A program made the position numbers and the translations under genes. From Cryptomeria japonica (taxonomy: Eukaryota; Streptophyta; Pinopsida; Cupressales; Cupressaceae), in contig NC_081414.1 of NCBI RefSeq assembly GCF_030272615.1, positions 818,534,396 to 818,598,395 of the forward strand: DNA of 64,000 nt. Reading direction: 5' to 3'. The notes beneath the pieces are model-generated. The model saw only the letters and a program-made list of their open reading frames with translations. It made no database searches and was not told the DNA's origin. Shown in pieces: positions 10,746 to 23,100 of this stretch (position 1 is its first letter; each line of letters starts with the position of its first letter).

Positions 10746-13442
10746 AGTTGCAGGGTTCGCCCCCCTAGACCCCTGGTCCGGTCCGACTGTTGTCCGTACA
10801 GGGTCAGTGATTCACAGGACTGGTTCGGACCAGGTCGAACCCAAGAAGACCCAGGTTGAACCCGAGGGTCTGATGGCCCAAAAATGGTGTGTTTTTGCAT
10901 TTTTTTTTTTTGAAATCCACCATATAAAAAAATTAAATTATAACCCTAAAAGTGAGTTTTATAACATTAACTTGGCTCATTTCACACAAGCAACATGACT
11001 ACAAGCAAGGGGAATCGAAGATGTGGGATATAGAGAAAGAGTATACTGATTTGGATGCTTTCACTTGTCAGCTTGTTTTTGTAATTAATGAACCCAAACG
11101 AACCCAAACCCCTTTTCATAATTCTGCAGTATCGGCGTACCGGTGTCGAACCTGAAACGGCAACTTAGTTTTGAATCAATAGGGGCACTCAATACCATAT
11201 AGTCTACTTAAACCCATCATTCATTTCCACCTTTGGGAACCTACTTTTCGACAATAACTTCTTTTTTTTTAAATGGAAGTATTTGCCATTAATCAATGCA
11301 TTTTCCTATTATTTGCCAAGATTTTCTACAAAATTTTATTGATGTAAAGTAATTGCCTATAAGATTAATATTATTTTCGAAAAAAGGGAAAATTAGCTAA
11401 TAAGAATTTAATATATTTTTTTCTCAAAAAATGAAAGTTTTGCTAGGATTTTATATCTTTTTGTTTTGGGGGGGGTTCTTAAAGTTATCAGTGGCACAGT
11501 TACTGGAGCTTCTGGACCTGCATTTGCTTTGGGACAAGGAAATTTAGGAATGGTGGAGTTTCATGCCTCTTTTTCTTTTTAAAAAAAAAAGGAAAGATTC
11601 ACTTGGATTTATATCTTTTTTTTGTTGGGGATTTCTTAAATATATCATGGCTTGCATCTTCGTTAGGACAAGGAAATTTGGGAAGGGTGAAGTGTCAATG
11701 TCTCCTTTTCAAAAGAAAATTAAATGTGCCAATCATTTTATTTTCTAAAAAAGGCCACTTAATATTAGTTAATGTTTAAAATTGATAATTCATAAGGGGC
11801 CTTTTGATGTAAATTAAAAAAAAAACGTGGAGGGAAAATAAAATAAGTGGAGGGCTAGACAAAAGGGTAGCCATGAGAAGGAGGCCAGGGCACAAAGCAA
11901 AGCATCAGATTTGTAGGGGTCTTTGGGTGATTTAAAAAATATATATATTTTAAATACTTGGAGAGAAAATAAAATAAAAATAAATGGAGAGCTCAAGAAA
12001 AGGGCAACCATAAAAATTAGACAAGGGCGCAAAGTAAAGGATCAGATTTTTCATTTGATTAGTCCTTCCAACTTGGAGTTCAAAGCATTTAAGGTTGAAA
12101 ATCCGTAGTATGCAGGTGTTCAAAGGATGAAACCCTTAGGTTTACATGATGGGCTTGAGGATATGAAAACCCTCTTGCATTTGGGGCTTAATGATTGTGA
12201 ATGTTTGATGGTATTTTCAAGCAAATCATTTGAAAGCATTCTCTAGAAGTTTGATATTTGTTGATCAATTTTCCAAATAATATTTTTAATATAATCACTT
12301 TGAGCAGCAAATATTATTATTTTTAAGTTTTCAGGCTGCTGTTAAATTTCCAGTGCAGCAGTTGGATACTAGTTTAGGGAAATAGCAGCTTCTTGTTGGT
12401 GTTTAAAGTCAACCACACCTTCCAAAGAGGATTGCAGCACTTACGGTGGAGTGTCAGATGAAGTGTCAGATGATATTTAGCGGGGCCTAGATCTCTTTCA
12501 TTTCAGAAATAAGTCTGCCGCAGCAGCTAAGGAGACCAGAACTGAGTTTTGGTTGTGCCACACAAGCAATTTCAACATATTTTATGTGAAAAGATTGATT
12601 TCAGTCACCATAATTTAGCATCAAAATTTGGGGAAATCGCACGAGTAAAAATGATGGCTGATATTCTACTTTGTCAAGACTAATTTACAGTCGTGGAGAG
12701 TGGGGCCCATGCTGCTTATTCACTGGACAAAAGAGTCAGACTATTTCGAAAGCCTGCCACAGCTTGAGTAAAGTTTGTTTTAGGAGGTTAGTGCTTTGTG
12801 GGGGCGACCTTACAAAAACCAAAAACCAAAACTTCAATAAGATTCGAACCTTGTTTACGCATTAAAAGTAATTTAAAATTTGAAATATATTTGTTATAGG
12901 TTGCATAAACTAAGGTTAATGTTTACAAAAATTCTGATGGTCATCTGTATGAGCTATATCTGAGAATGATAACCATTCTAGGGTTTGCATCTGCTGTTGC
13001 AACTAATTAATATTGCTTTGTGGGTTTATATATCAACTTGTGGAGGTTGTATGTGCTGTCTGTGATATACTGAATCTGTAATTATGAGATCTGAGTAGTT
13101 AATTTCCAGCCAATCATATGGTGATAAGAATTCATAGTTGCTGTTTGGGGTATAATATTTGTGCAAATTTGGTATTTGTTCACCAGTCAAGTTTGCTGGC
13201 TGGCTGTTCATTTTCTTAGAAACAAAAAAACAAAACAGAAAATCACCAAAACAATTAAGAAGGGACACTACAATTCATCCCAACACTTTGTATTTGGCCA
13301 AGTTACCTGTTTAGATACATACGTGTCAAATCCACAGGTCTGGATTTACAGTACTCTGGGCAAACCCAGAAATAACTTGCTTGGGACTCAATAATTTTTT
13401 AAAATTAAAAGCAGAATAAAACCTTAACCCACCCAAGCGAGG
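10746..13442. other. Mixed unassigned repeats, no convincing gene
   Basis: 10746-11160 contains CAGGTTCGA-like phrases near both ends (CAGGGTTCG left; CGAACCTG right), suggesting a degraded hAT-like DNA element, but no clean target duplication is seen. Around 12118-12230 the plus strand reads GLEDMKTLLHLGLNDCECL, faintly like leucine-rich repeats, then stops. The remainder is AT-rich and unassigned. Confidence 0.35.
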
Positions 13443-13640
13443 TAATGGGAGGAATGCCACCATAACTACCATATTACTTATTAGGTTGGCATTGCCAATT
13501 TGATTTCATGTATTTAATTACACTTATGAGTACATAAACTATGAAACACATGACGACTTAATGTAATCGGTTGTATATTTTCTTTTTCTGTTGTAATTAT
13601 TGTTTTTTTAAGTATTTTAGTAATGGGAGGAATGACATCT
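13443..13640 (+). repeat. Host tandem repeat, first copy and start of second
   Basis: A ~178-bp unit begins TAATGGGAGGAATG at 13443 and again at 13621. The second copy is interrupted at 13640 by the large LTR and resumes at 17514 (TAACTACCATATTAC...). A third copy begins near 17637 (GATGGGAGGAATGCC). Confidence 0.75.
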
Positions 13641-14242
13641 TGTTGTGACGTATTCACACATTGCCCCATTGCAAATGGGGACCCCTACTTTTTTTTTGCT
13701 TTTTAGGGTTAGTTTTCTTGGCTTAGGCTTTTAGGTTTGTGCTATTAATCTTTGCATTGGGGAGTTGCTAGAGAGCTCATTGGGATTGAATGGCCTCCTT
13801 GAGTTGAGATGAAGCAGTAGGTGGTCCCGGTCAGGGTCTCTTTGAAAGCTTTCTCTAGGTCAAGCCTTGCTCTAGTTTTGGGGTTATGCCTTGATTGAGT
13901 TTGGGAGAGTCTTTGCATTATATCTAGAACTTGCATGTAAATCTTAGCGTGGTCCTGGAAGTTTGAGTTAGACTCAGTCAAGGATATGAATGAAGATGAA
14001 AGTTGTTGTCAAGAGCCCCCTTTTGGGTCTAAGTTGGTCATGATGATTAAAGTAAAGCGAGGATCAAGTGCAACTACGAGGGATGGAGGCAAATGAAGCA
14101 AATCCTCTAAAGCCCTATCCATTATCTTCAAATTAGGCCTAAATTCTTGCTTCAAGCCCCAACCCGGGCGAAGTTGACCTAAGCATGCTTTTGAAATATG
14201 TTTGAATGATTGTCAATGAGGAACTTAGAGGTTAAGAACCAA

Positions 14243-16075
14243 ATTCGCTCTGGTACCTTCCAAAGGTACAGGAGCGACTTTCTTGGTAGAGAATTTGTGC
14301 CCTCATTTGGATAGGAGACTTCATCCTAGAGCCTTGTTTGATACCAATTCCACTCATTTACCCTTCGAGGAGCAAAGAACATTAAGATTGAGTGTGAAAA
14401 CTTTGGAGGAAAGTGGAAAATTTGAGCTAGATTGTGAATTTCACTCCTGACCCTCTCTAAGGTACAGGAGGGAAATCTTCTTAGGCTCCTTTTGCTCACG
14501 TAATTTGGATGAAATCTCACTTTCAAGGTTTGAATTGGAAGGAGATCAACCTAAGCGCACCTTTGAGTACGAATTTGAGCCACCCTAGACTTCAGAGTTT
14601 TGAGAGGAAATTGCAGAATTTAAGCACAAGCATGAATTTCGCTCCTGACCCTTCCATGGGTACAACAGCGAACTCTCCTAAAACCTCCCTTCTTCCCTCT
14701 AATTTGGATCAATTTGATGTTTTTAAGCTTTGAGTGAAGAGAGGATGATTTGTTCAAGTCTTTGAAGTGCATTTAAACCAAGTTAAAGGATGAACCATGG
14801 AGGATTTGAGCTTTGAAGCAAAATTCGCTCCTGACCCTTCCAAGGGTACAAGAGTGAATTCCTTAGAATCACCTATTTGCTCCTAGCTTGGATTGAGATC
14901 TTTGTTCCTATGGTATGATTGGAAGAGAAGTTGATTTGTACGTGCCTTGGAAGTAAATTGCAGCATGATAGAAGGAGGAAAATGAGAGGAATTTGGGCCC
15001 TAAAAAGAAATTCGCTCTTGACCCTTCCAAGGGTACTTGAGCGAATTCCTTAAAATCCTCTTTTATGCCTAAGTTTAGACCACAAACCTTGTTCCCATGG
15101 CATGAGTGAGAGAGGAAAGGAATGCTAATGCCTTAAGTATGAATTGAAACCTAGCTGAATGCGCTTGAACCTTGAGAAGATTGAGAATTTGAGCTTAAAG
15201 GTCAAATTCGCTCCTGACCCTTCCAAAGGGACAAGAGCAAATTCTCTTAGAAGCACTCTCCAGGTCTTTAGCTTAGACCTCTACCCTTGCTTCCCAGGCA
15301 TGATTGAGGAGAGGACGATCTATCTAGACCTTGTGAATGAGTTGAAACAAGTTTGAACATCAAAACATGAGGAATTTGATCCAAGAAGCAAAATTCACTC
15401 CTGACCCTTCCAAGGGTACATGAGCGAACTTTCTAAGCACCCTGACCCTTTCTAAGGTACATGAGTGAAACTGTCAAGACTTGTCTTTAATCTATCTTTT
15501 GAGCAAGGGATCCCCTAAAGGTGACTTCTTAGCATGATCTTAGGCCAAAGCAACTTAGATAAGGATGAAGATTGAGTGTTTGAGTGAGGTCCAAGCTATA
15601 TCCCTCAAATTCGCTCTTGACCCTTCCAAGGGTACATGAGCGGAATCCTCAAAAGGGCTTTAATTGCTCACTCAAACAATTAAATGGACCCTATCTTGAA
15701 CTAGGTTGAGGGGAAATGGACTTGATCAAGGTGGAAGAAGAACCCAAAAGCTAAGTTTAAGAGCAAAGTTGAAGGAATGTGAAGTGTTTGAATCAAAAAG
15801 AAAAACTTCACTCCTGACCCTCACTAAGGTACAAGAGTGAAATCCTTGAAGGGACTCCTTATTTTGCCAAGGTACTAGAAGGATCTTGTTTTGAGCAAGG
15901 TTAAGGTGAAAATTGACTTGATTGCGATGAGGAGTGAAGTGAAAAATCAAGTCTAAGGCAAAGTTAAGTGAAATAAAGTATGAATTGAGCCTAGAGGATG
16001 AAATTCGCTCGTCTCTAAGGTACAGGAGTGACCTTGTGATAGAGGCATGTACCTCTTGAAGGTACAAGAGCGAAA
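14243..16075 (+). repeat. ~195-bp tandem array with conserved hairpin core
   Basis: A 36-bp dyad motif, TTCGCTC + CTGACCCTTCC + AAGGGTAC + AAGAGCGAA in consensus, recurs near 14243, 14439, 14638, 14823, 15010, 15206, 15393, 15608, 15806 and 16002, with extra half-units near 15438 and 16047. Spacing is 185-215 bp. The DNA between cores is recognisably related but much less conserved. Outer arms (TTCGCTC/GAGCGAA) and inner arms (ACCCTT/AAGGGT) can pair. The array occupies the U3 position upstream of the TATA box. Confidence 0.85.
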
Positions 16076-16287
16076 TCATGACAAGAACAAATGAATTGGA
16101 GAGAAGGTTAAATGCAAGTCGGCCTAGAAGCAAACAAGGCGGTTTGATGCATTAATAAACCAACCTCACCTTTGGCGCAAAGTTCAAATTTGAATTTCCA
16201 ATGAAGAAGTCGGACAGCTTGGGGAAGATACAATTAATTTTATTTATTCAAACAAAGTCGGCTTTTCGAGAGAGAGGTGAAGTCACC

Positions 16288-16295
16288 TATATAAG
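16288..16295 (+). promoter_or_regulatory. TATA box of giant LTR
   Basis: TATATAAG in a CACC-TATATAAG-AAAG context lies directly downstream of the hairpin array. Transcription would be expected about 30 bp further on. Inferred from sequence and position only. Confidence 0.5.
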
Positions 16296-17513
16296 AAAGA
16301 TCACATCTTAGTCGTTCATCATCCATTCAAATGCATTCTTCTCTAGAGCGAATTTAAGAAGCAGACTTAGGAAGCGAATTTCATCAAGTATTAAAGAAGC
16401 CAATTTCAGATCTTAAGAAGAAAGGTTAATAATTTTCATGAGCTGAATTCTACAAAGAACTAACTGGAAAGAGCAAACTGCAGCAGCTGATTTGAAGGCG
16501 AACTTCAAAACTTAACAAATATTGAATGTAATTATTTCATTGGCCAGAATTGAGTTTTGTAACAAACCCTAATTAGGGTTTTCATTGTAAAATCTTGGCC
16601 ACTGATCTCAAATTGATTTGAGCCATTGAATTGTAAGCTCTTCATTTGTAAAAGTTTATAGTTAATAGTGAGTTAATAGTCAATAGATAGTCTAAAGAGA
16701 ATAGAATAGCGATTAGAGTAGAGTAGGAGGAGAAGACAAGAGATTGTTGCCCAAAATTGTAAATAAACTTCATTTTTCATTCAAGCTATGGTGAAATGTG
16801 TTGTTTCTTGCAATACACATGGTTTCTTGTTGGATCTTCATGTTAAATGGTAAATAATTAGATTGAATGAAGGAATTTGTTGAATGTACTTGTGTGGAAT
16901 CCTTTAGTCCATACCACTAGCCTCTTACTGATTGTGAGCTTGCCTTGTGAGGTCAGCTGGATTGATATGAGCCTAACTTTGAATTGTTCTACACTCATTG
17001 CTTATGCATTAACTTGAATGGTGACCAATGTGTGATGGTATTGATTCGAACATCTTTGAAATGCCCTTAGAAGATTGCACTGAGCTTGTGTCAAATTGTT
17101 CAAGTTGATGGTGAGACCTCGCTCGGTAGGATTAGATATAGTCATTCATCCATGTTCTTACATTCTAGGCCTTAGAATAGACCTTCTCAACCCTTCATCT
17201 TTTGCCATTTTTTTCAAGCTCTAGCTAGTTTAGGATCAAAGAGAATCACCATATTGCAATATCGGATGATTAAGTTCCAGCAAATCAAGCATTCAGGCAT
17301 TCAAATCTAAGTCCCCTTGTGATTCCAGCATAATCACATCAAACCTTCTGTGCTTATCCACATGCCATGACCTGACATATCTGAACCTTGGAGTCTTTCT
17401 TGGATGAACCTTAAGCAAATCTTCAGCATCCAAAAAGTTTTGTTCAAGAGAGGATAAGATACTTTTTTGGTATTTTATTCTGTGTTCGCATGTGCATGAA
17501 AAACACATCAACA

Positions 17514-17690
17514 CATCCTAACTACCATATTACTTAATATGGTTGGCATTGCTAGTTTGATTTCACTTATTTCATTACACCTCGATTACTTAAACTATGA
17601 AACACATAATGACTTCAATTACTTGCAGAGTGCAGGTGATGGGAGGAATGCCATCATAACTACCATATTACTTTTTAGGTCTTAAAATGG
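17514..17690 (+). repeat. Host tandem repeat, rest of second copy and third copy start
   Basis: CCTAACTACCATATTAC resumes the host unit broken at 13640, and GATGGGAGGAATGCC near 17640 opens another copy followed by the same TAACTACCATATTACTT phrase. Confidence 0.7.
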
Positions 17691-18647
17691 ATAAAATGCA
17701 ACTCTATAGGATATATCAAGTTTGGTCTTAAAATGGGCAGAATTCAAACTTCGTTTAATGTAATGCATTGGTAATGTGGAGTTTTTTGCAGAGAGCATCT
17801 TGAAGGTTTGTAAGTTATGATTCATTTATGAATGTAGCAGCATGCCAATATGCCATAATGTTTTAGGATCTTGGTTTGATGGACTTTTCTTTTCTTAAGG
17901 TGCATTCATTTGTTGTACTCTACATTGTCACTTGGATATTCATTGTCAATCAGCCTGTTATACATGGTTCATAAGTGTTGGTTGGCTTGGTGGTTATTTA
18001 TTTTTAGACCATGCAAACCTACGCAGTTTTAATCTTCATTATTTCAACTACTTTTGCCTTGGTATGTTTTGTGGAATGTTTCGATAATATTCTGTGATCT
18101 TAAATTGAATCTATTTGTAAGCCATGGCTCTTATATTAATTTGATGACATGTCTGTCACACATGAAAGGCCTTGTTGAATATTCTGGTCATTCTATATTA
18201 TTATTTTTATTTGTTTTCCATCCTCTTATTTTAGTAGGATGCAAGAGTTAATATATTAATTTTTATTTGTTTATTTATGTTTTTGTTCTTGCTCTTTTTA
18301 TGATTGCACGTATAAATATTTTATACTAGACTTCAAAAGCTACTCAAAAATCAGTTTCCATATTTAAATGTTTCCAACTTACCGAGGAGAATCATACGGG
18401 AATCAGTTTGTCCTTGTCAGCCATTGATTTCCAACAATAAGAGAGATTTTCTTGTGTTGGCTGTTTAGTGTCTACCCTTTCCTTGAGAAACTGCTGCCTG
18501 TTGTCATCAGACATTGGTGGTTTTATTTCGTTTTGTTGATATTTGTCATAACAATTTAACTGTTTTGCACAATTCTGATATTTATTTACAATTAAGGAGC
18601 ATTGCTGGAATAGATGCCTTCACTGATGGGATATGGTTTTTGATATG
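17691..18647. other. Non-repetitive-looking DNA, no gene recognised
   Basis: Moderately AT-rich with no tandem or LTR structure. It could be intronic or intergenic; no exon could be supported. Confidence 0.3.
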
Positions 18648-18655
18648 ACCATAAG

Positions 18656-19008
18656 CTAAGTCACAAGGTTCAAATTCGAATTTGAATTCGACAGCCATGA
18701 AATTCGGATGAAATTCGACAAGGGAAAATTTTGAAAAAAAATTCGGATAAAATTCGCCTTCTATAATTTTGTTTAATTTTAAATATATGTATACTTCTAA
18801 TAAATTATCAAAATAGCGACCCTTGTTGGAGAAAATCCGAGGGCGACCCAGCAGTTGCAGACACCCATGACCCAATAGATACAAAGCATATACAAAGAAT
18901 ACCCACGACCAGCTGAGTTGTGTTTAGAGGCGGATAGCAGTGCTTTATAGAGGAAATTCGATTAAATTCGAACCTCATCCATGAAAATCGCCGTATCCTG
19001 TGACTTAG
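18656..19008. mobile_element. Non-autonomous hAT-type DNA element
   Basis: A 353-bp segment is bounded by inverted termini, CTAAGTCACAAGG on the left and CTAAGTCACAGGA (reverse complement of the right end). It is flanked by a perfect 8-bp duplication, ACCATAAG, at 18648-18655 and 19009-19016. An 8-bp TSD with short terminal inverted repeats is characteristic of the hAT superfamily. Subterminal regions are rich in TTCGAATTT-like repeats in both orientations, a typical transposase-binding layout. No transposase is encoded, so it would depend on an element elsewhere. Confidence 0.8.
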
Positions 19009-19016
19009 ACCATAAG

Positions 19017-20227
19017 AAATGAAGATTTAGAAGACATGTATATTTGTACCTAGAAAATATTGTGCTTCTAATGCTCCCTTCAAGAGATTGTAGTAGAATA
19101 AATGCACAGAATAAGATGGATCCTATAAGATGTGCAATGTCATGCTTTGAAAGCACAGTATAGTATGCTCCTGCAAATTCCTCTTGAGGAAGTGGAACCT
19201 TGGGCCGTTTGTGTATGAGATGTTTGATCCTTTAGTTTTTTAGTAATTGATTGGCATGAGTATTATTTGGTACAGAGTTTCTCAGAATCCTCTCTTTTTG
19301 ATTTCAAAATTAATGGTCTGATTGATATTCTAACTTGTTAATTTCTATTATTGTTTTAGCTACATATTCATTTGATGTTTTGCTCGTCAGTATACTGATT
19401 TACATTTTATAGTCAATCTTGATGGATGTTAGATGATTGTCTTCAGATTTCAGGACTCATCTGGTGATTCAAGAATTTTTTTTAATGAGAATTTAGTTGT
19501 GTCATTCTAAATCTGCATTCTGTTTTATAATAAATAGATATATTATTTATTATAATAAAGTGGAATCGGTCCATCTAAATTGCAGGATCTGCTATTCTTC
19601 TACGCAATGACCATATTTATGATGAGGCTGCCAAGTTTGGCGTGGACATATCCTTTTGCTGATAAAAGAAATTTTCAGTCGCAGATGCCTCGATAAGGAG
19701 GGTTTTCTTCCTTACAATTAAAAAAAAAAACTTCTGCCTTTTCACACTGCATTTTCTGCCTCTGATACTGGCAATATTGATGGAACATTTCAACGATGCA
19801 CCTCCAAATATTATTGTTCGGGGGATTTTTTGGGATATCAGAGGCAGAAGGATTCTGCAATTTTTGTGACAACCTGCCATATTTGGAACAAGAAAGGAGA
19901 TATGAGTATGAACTTTTTGTATTAAGAGGGTGAGATTTTAGACTTCATAATTTTATTATTTCCAACGGAAGGACTCTGGCTGGTTTCGCACTATGGTTTT
20001 ACTTTTATTGATTTTGTGTATTGTATCTGCATTTGTAGAGGTGCCAATCTAAAAATAAACTTCTAAGCCCAAGTAATATAATATTGTCGCTGCTTTTTTC
20101 AAAACAGCCAAAATAGGGTCTGGTTGGTTTGGTGAACTTTGAAAGCAAATGAAAAGGAAGAAACTAATATTGATCCTTTCATGCCTGTTTAAAAGATTCT
20201 ACGTTAAAGGTATGTATCTTTTGGAGG
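19017..20227. other. No supported gene; exon-like scrap and hairpin
   Basis: At 19586 an acceptor-like AAATTGCAG is followed by a 24-codon stretch reading SAILLRNDHIYDEAAKFGV, then stops. No family was recognised. A perfect 14-bp inverted repeat (TTCTGCCTCTGATA) at 19754-19767 and 19836-19849 encloses 68 bp. Confidence 0.3.
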
Positions 20228-20950
20228 TGTACTTCGAAAGCAAATGAACGGCGGGATCTAACGTCTCATTCTCTATTTTATAATATACATAATTATTTAT
20301 TATGAAATCATTCCTTCAAAATTTAAATATTTATGAGCATTTACTGAGCTTAATATTTAATAAAATCTTATTTTGTTCACCAGAACTGCATGATTGAGTA
20401 TGACTATATTTTTTTGGGTGTGCTTCGAAAGCAAATTGAAGGTGGGATCTAACGTCTCATTCTCTATATCATAATATACATTATTATTTATTATGAAATC
20501 ATCTGTTTAAAACTTTAATATTTATGAGCATTTTCTGAGCTTAATTCTTAATAAATCTTATTTATTTCACCATAACTGCACGATTGAGTATGATTTAACT
20601 ATTTTTTTAACATAAACCTTAGTAAATCTTTAATTTGGATTGATTATTCATTATGAAATCACCTGTTTAAAACTCTAATATTAATGAGCATTTCCTTAGC
20701 TTAATTCTTAATAAATCTTATTTACTATGTTTGAGTATGATTTAACTATCTTTTTAACAGAAACCTTAGTAAATCTTTGACTTGATTAATTATTTATTTT
20801 GAAATCATCTGTTTAAAACTATAATATTTATGAGCATTTGCTGAGCTTAATTATTAATAAATCTTATTTAGTTCACCATAACTGCATGAATGGGTATGAC
20901 TAAACTATTTTTTTAAAGGGTAACCTTAGTAAATCTTTGATTTGGATTAT
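20228..20950 (+). repeat. Degenerate tandem array, ~170-190-bp unit, four copies
   Basis: Four imperfect units share the ordered phrases TATGAAATCA, TTATGAGCATTT, GAGCTTAAT, AATAAATCTTATT and CTTAGTAAATCTTTGA. The first two also share CTTCGAAAGCAAAT and GGATCTAACGTCTCATTC. Non-coding and AT-rich; family unknown. Confidence 0.8.
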
Positions 20951-22962
20951 ATATTGGTAAAATTTATTTAATTTGATAAGGATCACCATGCTATTCCTTA
21001 AATGAAAGTTGTTCTGTTGTGTATGATTGCTGTGTATAATAGTATTCCACCATTATAATCAGGTTTTCAACATTTATTGCAACTTTGTGTTTTGTCTAGG
21101 ACATGGTAGCACTAGGACATGGTGTTGTTTTTATTTGGCACCTGCCTCTAGATTTTTAGGTTAGGTGCTAAGACATATACTGTAACTTTGTGTTTTGTCA
21201 TCGGTAATACCGGCATTAGGAAGCAGTGAGCACTGGCTTGAGAGAATATGGCAGTCCGAGATTGTAAATACTAGGAAGCAGTGTTATTTCAGCAGTATTT
21301 CAATTTTATGGAATTGTCAATGTAGTATTTTAAATTTTAAGTAAATGGCAGCACTGGCTTGAGAGTATATGGCAGTTAGAGATTGTAAATACTTAAGATA
21401 CGTTAGTTGTTGAAAGCTGCGTGGAGAAGGAAAACGATGACTTCTCTGAAAAAATGAATAGTTATATGCATGAAACACATTAGAGAAGTCCTTTTGAATT
21501 ATAAAATGCCCTTTTAGTTATACATGATATCAGGGTTTTAGCATCACTTGCTGTTTTGAGAGAATCTTGTCGCATTCAGTGTGGTAGAGTTGCAAAATAT
21601 GTTATATATATGCTTTCACATTGAAAGTGCCCATTTTTAAATTTTGGTATGGGCATACGGCAGATCTCACACCTACTTTTTGTTGTTGTCGTTAACCTTG
21701 CATTTATCATAATGCAAATCAGTTGCAGACTTATCTGTCATGGTAAGCTGCAAATTTTGTAAAACATAAAAAGTAATTCTTTTGGGATCCTAAACGTTCA
21801 AGAAAAAGCCGTTTTTCCTTTCTGCTTACCTTCACATAAAGGTACACGTGATTCATAAGAGTAGTAAAAATAAAAACAATACATTATGATAAACTGAATG
21901 GCATCAATAATATAGTGAAACTTTAAAGCCCTTAATTCTAACGGATTGCTAATCATTATGAATACCTGAGTGGCATCAATTCACAAGTATATATGTTGAT
22001 ATGCATATTGTAAAATGTGATTGATATGCATAAAGAAAAGTCATTTAATAATTAATGGTATCATGGTTGAATGCCTCTGTATCATATACTAGAAATTGTT
22101 TTTCTTTTTAAATATTGAACGCTGAAAATAATACGCTAGAAGAACCATCCCTCACAAAAGTGACTGATGTTAGAAAAATTCCAACCACAAAATTAACAAG
22201 GAAAATGCAATAATACAGACGATTGTAGGAAACTATAAGAGAAGAACCAGCCGTGAGGTTAGGAAAATCCCAACCACAACGTATACAAGAAAAAAGAAGG
22301 CCTATTAAAAACGGGAAACCCACAATGCATAAAGAAAGTCAAATGTTTTGTCGCATCACTGCATGACTTTTCACTTCTTAATGATGGTGGATCCCTAAAT
22401 CAATTTAATTGTTTAAGGTGGCGAGGGCCTAAGACCAACCTAGAGTTATTAGCAACACAATTTAACAATTATTGTTGCCATGCATGATGAGCTGTCCACA
22501 TCAGGGCATGGCTTTTCACAACCGTTTTTACCCCCATTTAATGATGGTGGTGAAGATTTCAATGTTCAAACGGACAAGAACTAAAGACCAATCTAGACTT
22601 ACTATTTATTAACTAATGTTGCCCCTGAAAAAGGAGCTGTTGCCATCACAACCTGGCTTTCACAAGAGTTTTCTCCTCACATTTACATGGAGTGGTAAGT
22701 ACACGCGTGTTTGGGTGAAAGCTGCAAAACTAGAGATTCACCATCTCTACATAGGACCGGGCCCCGCCTTTGCCATCCAAAATTCTAAACAGCAAACAAA
22801 CTGATGAATTATAGACCCTAAGGTACATAAATTAGTTCTAATGAATAAGGATCTAATAATAAAATGATTGCGTAAGAGAAATACAGATAAGTTTTAGGAA
22901 TCTTTTTAATGAACTAATCACTTAGATTTAGAATGAAGCAAATTAAGTTCGATTTCAAATAA
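20951..22962. other. No gene recognised
   Basis: Contains a short local duplication around 21215-21400 (GCACTGGCTTGAGAG and GAGATTGTAAATACT each occur twice). Otherwise there are no recognisable elements or coding regions. The open frame at 22108-22323 minus has no known domain. Confidence 0.3.
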
Positions 22963-23100
22963 TTACTAACTAATACATATTTGAAAAAATGATTACATTA
23001 AAAGAAAATATATTTTCTAAGGGACACATATTTACTAACTAATACATATTTGAAAAAATGATTACATTAAAAGAAAACATATTTTCTAAGGGACACATAT
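22963..23100 (+). repeat. 69-bp tandem duplication
   Basis: Two nearly identical 69-bp units start with TTACTAACTAATACATATTT at 22963 and 23032. A partial third copy follows, diverging after 23100. Confidence 0.85.

Larger units (their letters stand above)
13641..17513 (+). mobile_element. Giant solo LTR, 3.9 kb, Gypsy-like
   Basis: The segment starts TGTTGTGACG and ends ATCAACA, with TGTTG/CAACA inverted ends. It splits a recognisable host repeat unit exactly, and the flanks CATCT and CATCC look like a 5-bp target duplication with one mismatch. No gag or pol is present, so it is a solo LTR left by LTR-LTR recombination. Inside, an array of hairpin motifs (14243-16075) precedes a TATATAAG box at 16288, then a transcribed-leader-like region with purine-rich R/U5-like sequence. 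Assignment to Gypsy is inferred from size and termini only. Confidence 0.8.

Noticed and set aside
12118..12230. Possible leucine-rich-repeat (resistance-gene) fragment
   Set aside because: Only one or two LRR-like phrases in one frame, then a stop; no nucleotide-binding motifs nearby.
19586..19660. Exon-like stretch after an acceptor-like AAATTGCAG
   Set aside because: Open for about 24 codons only, no donor in a suitable place, no recognised family.
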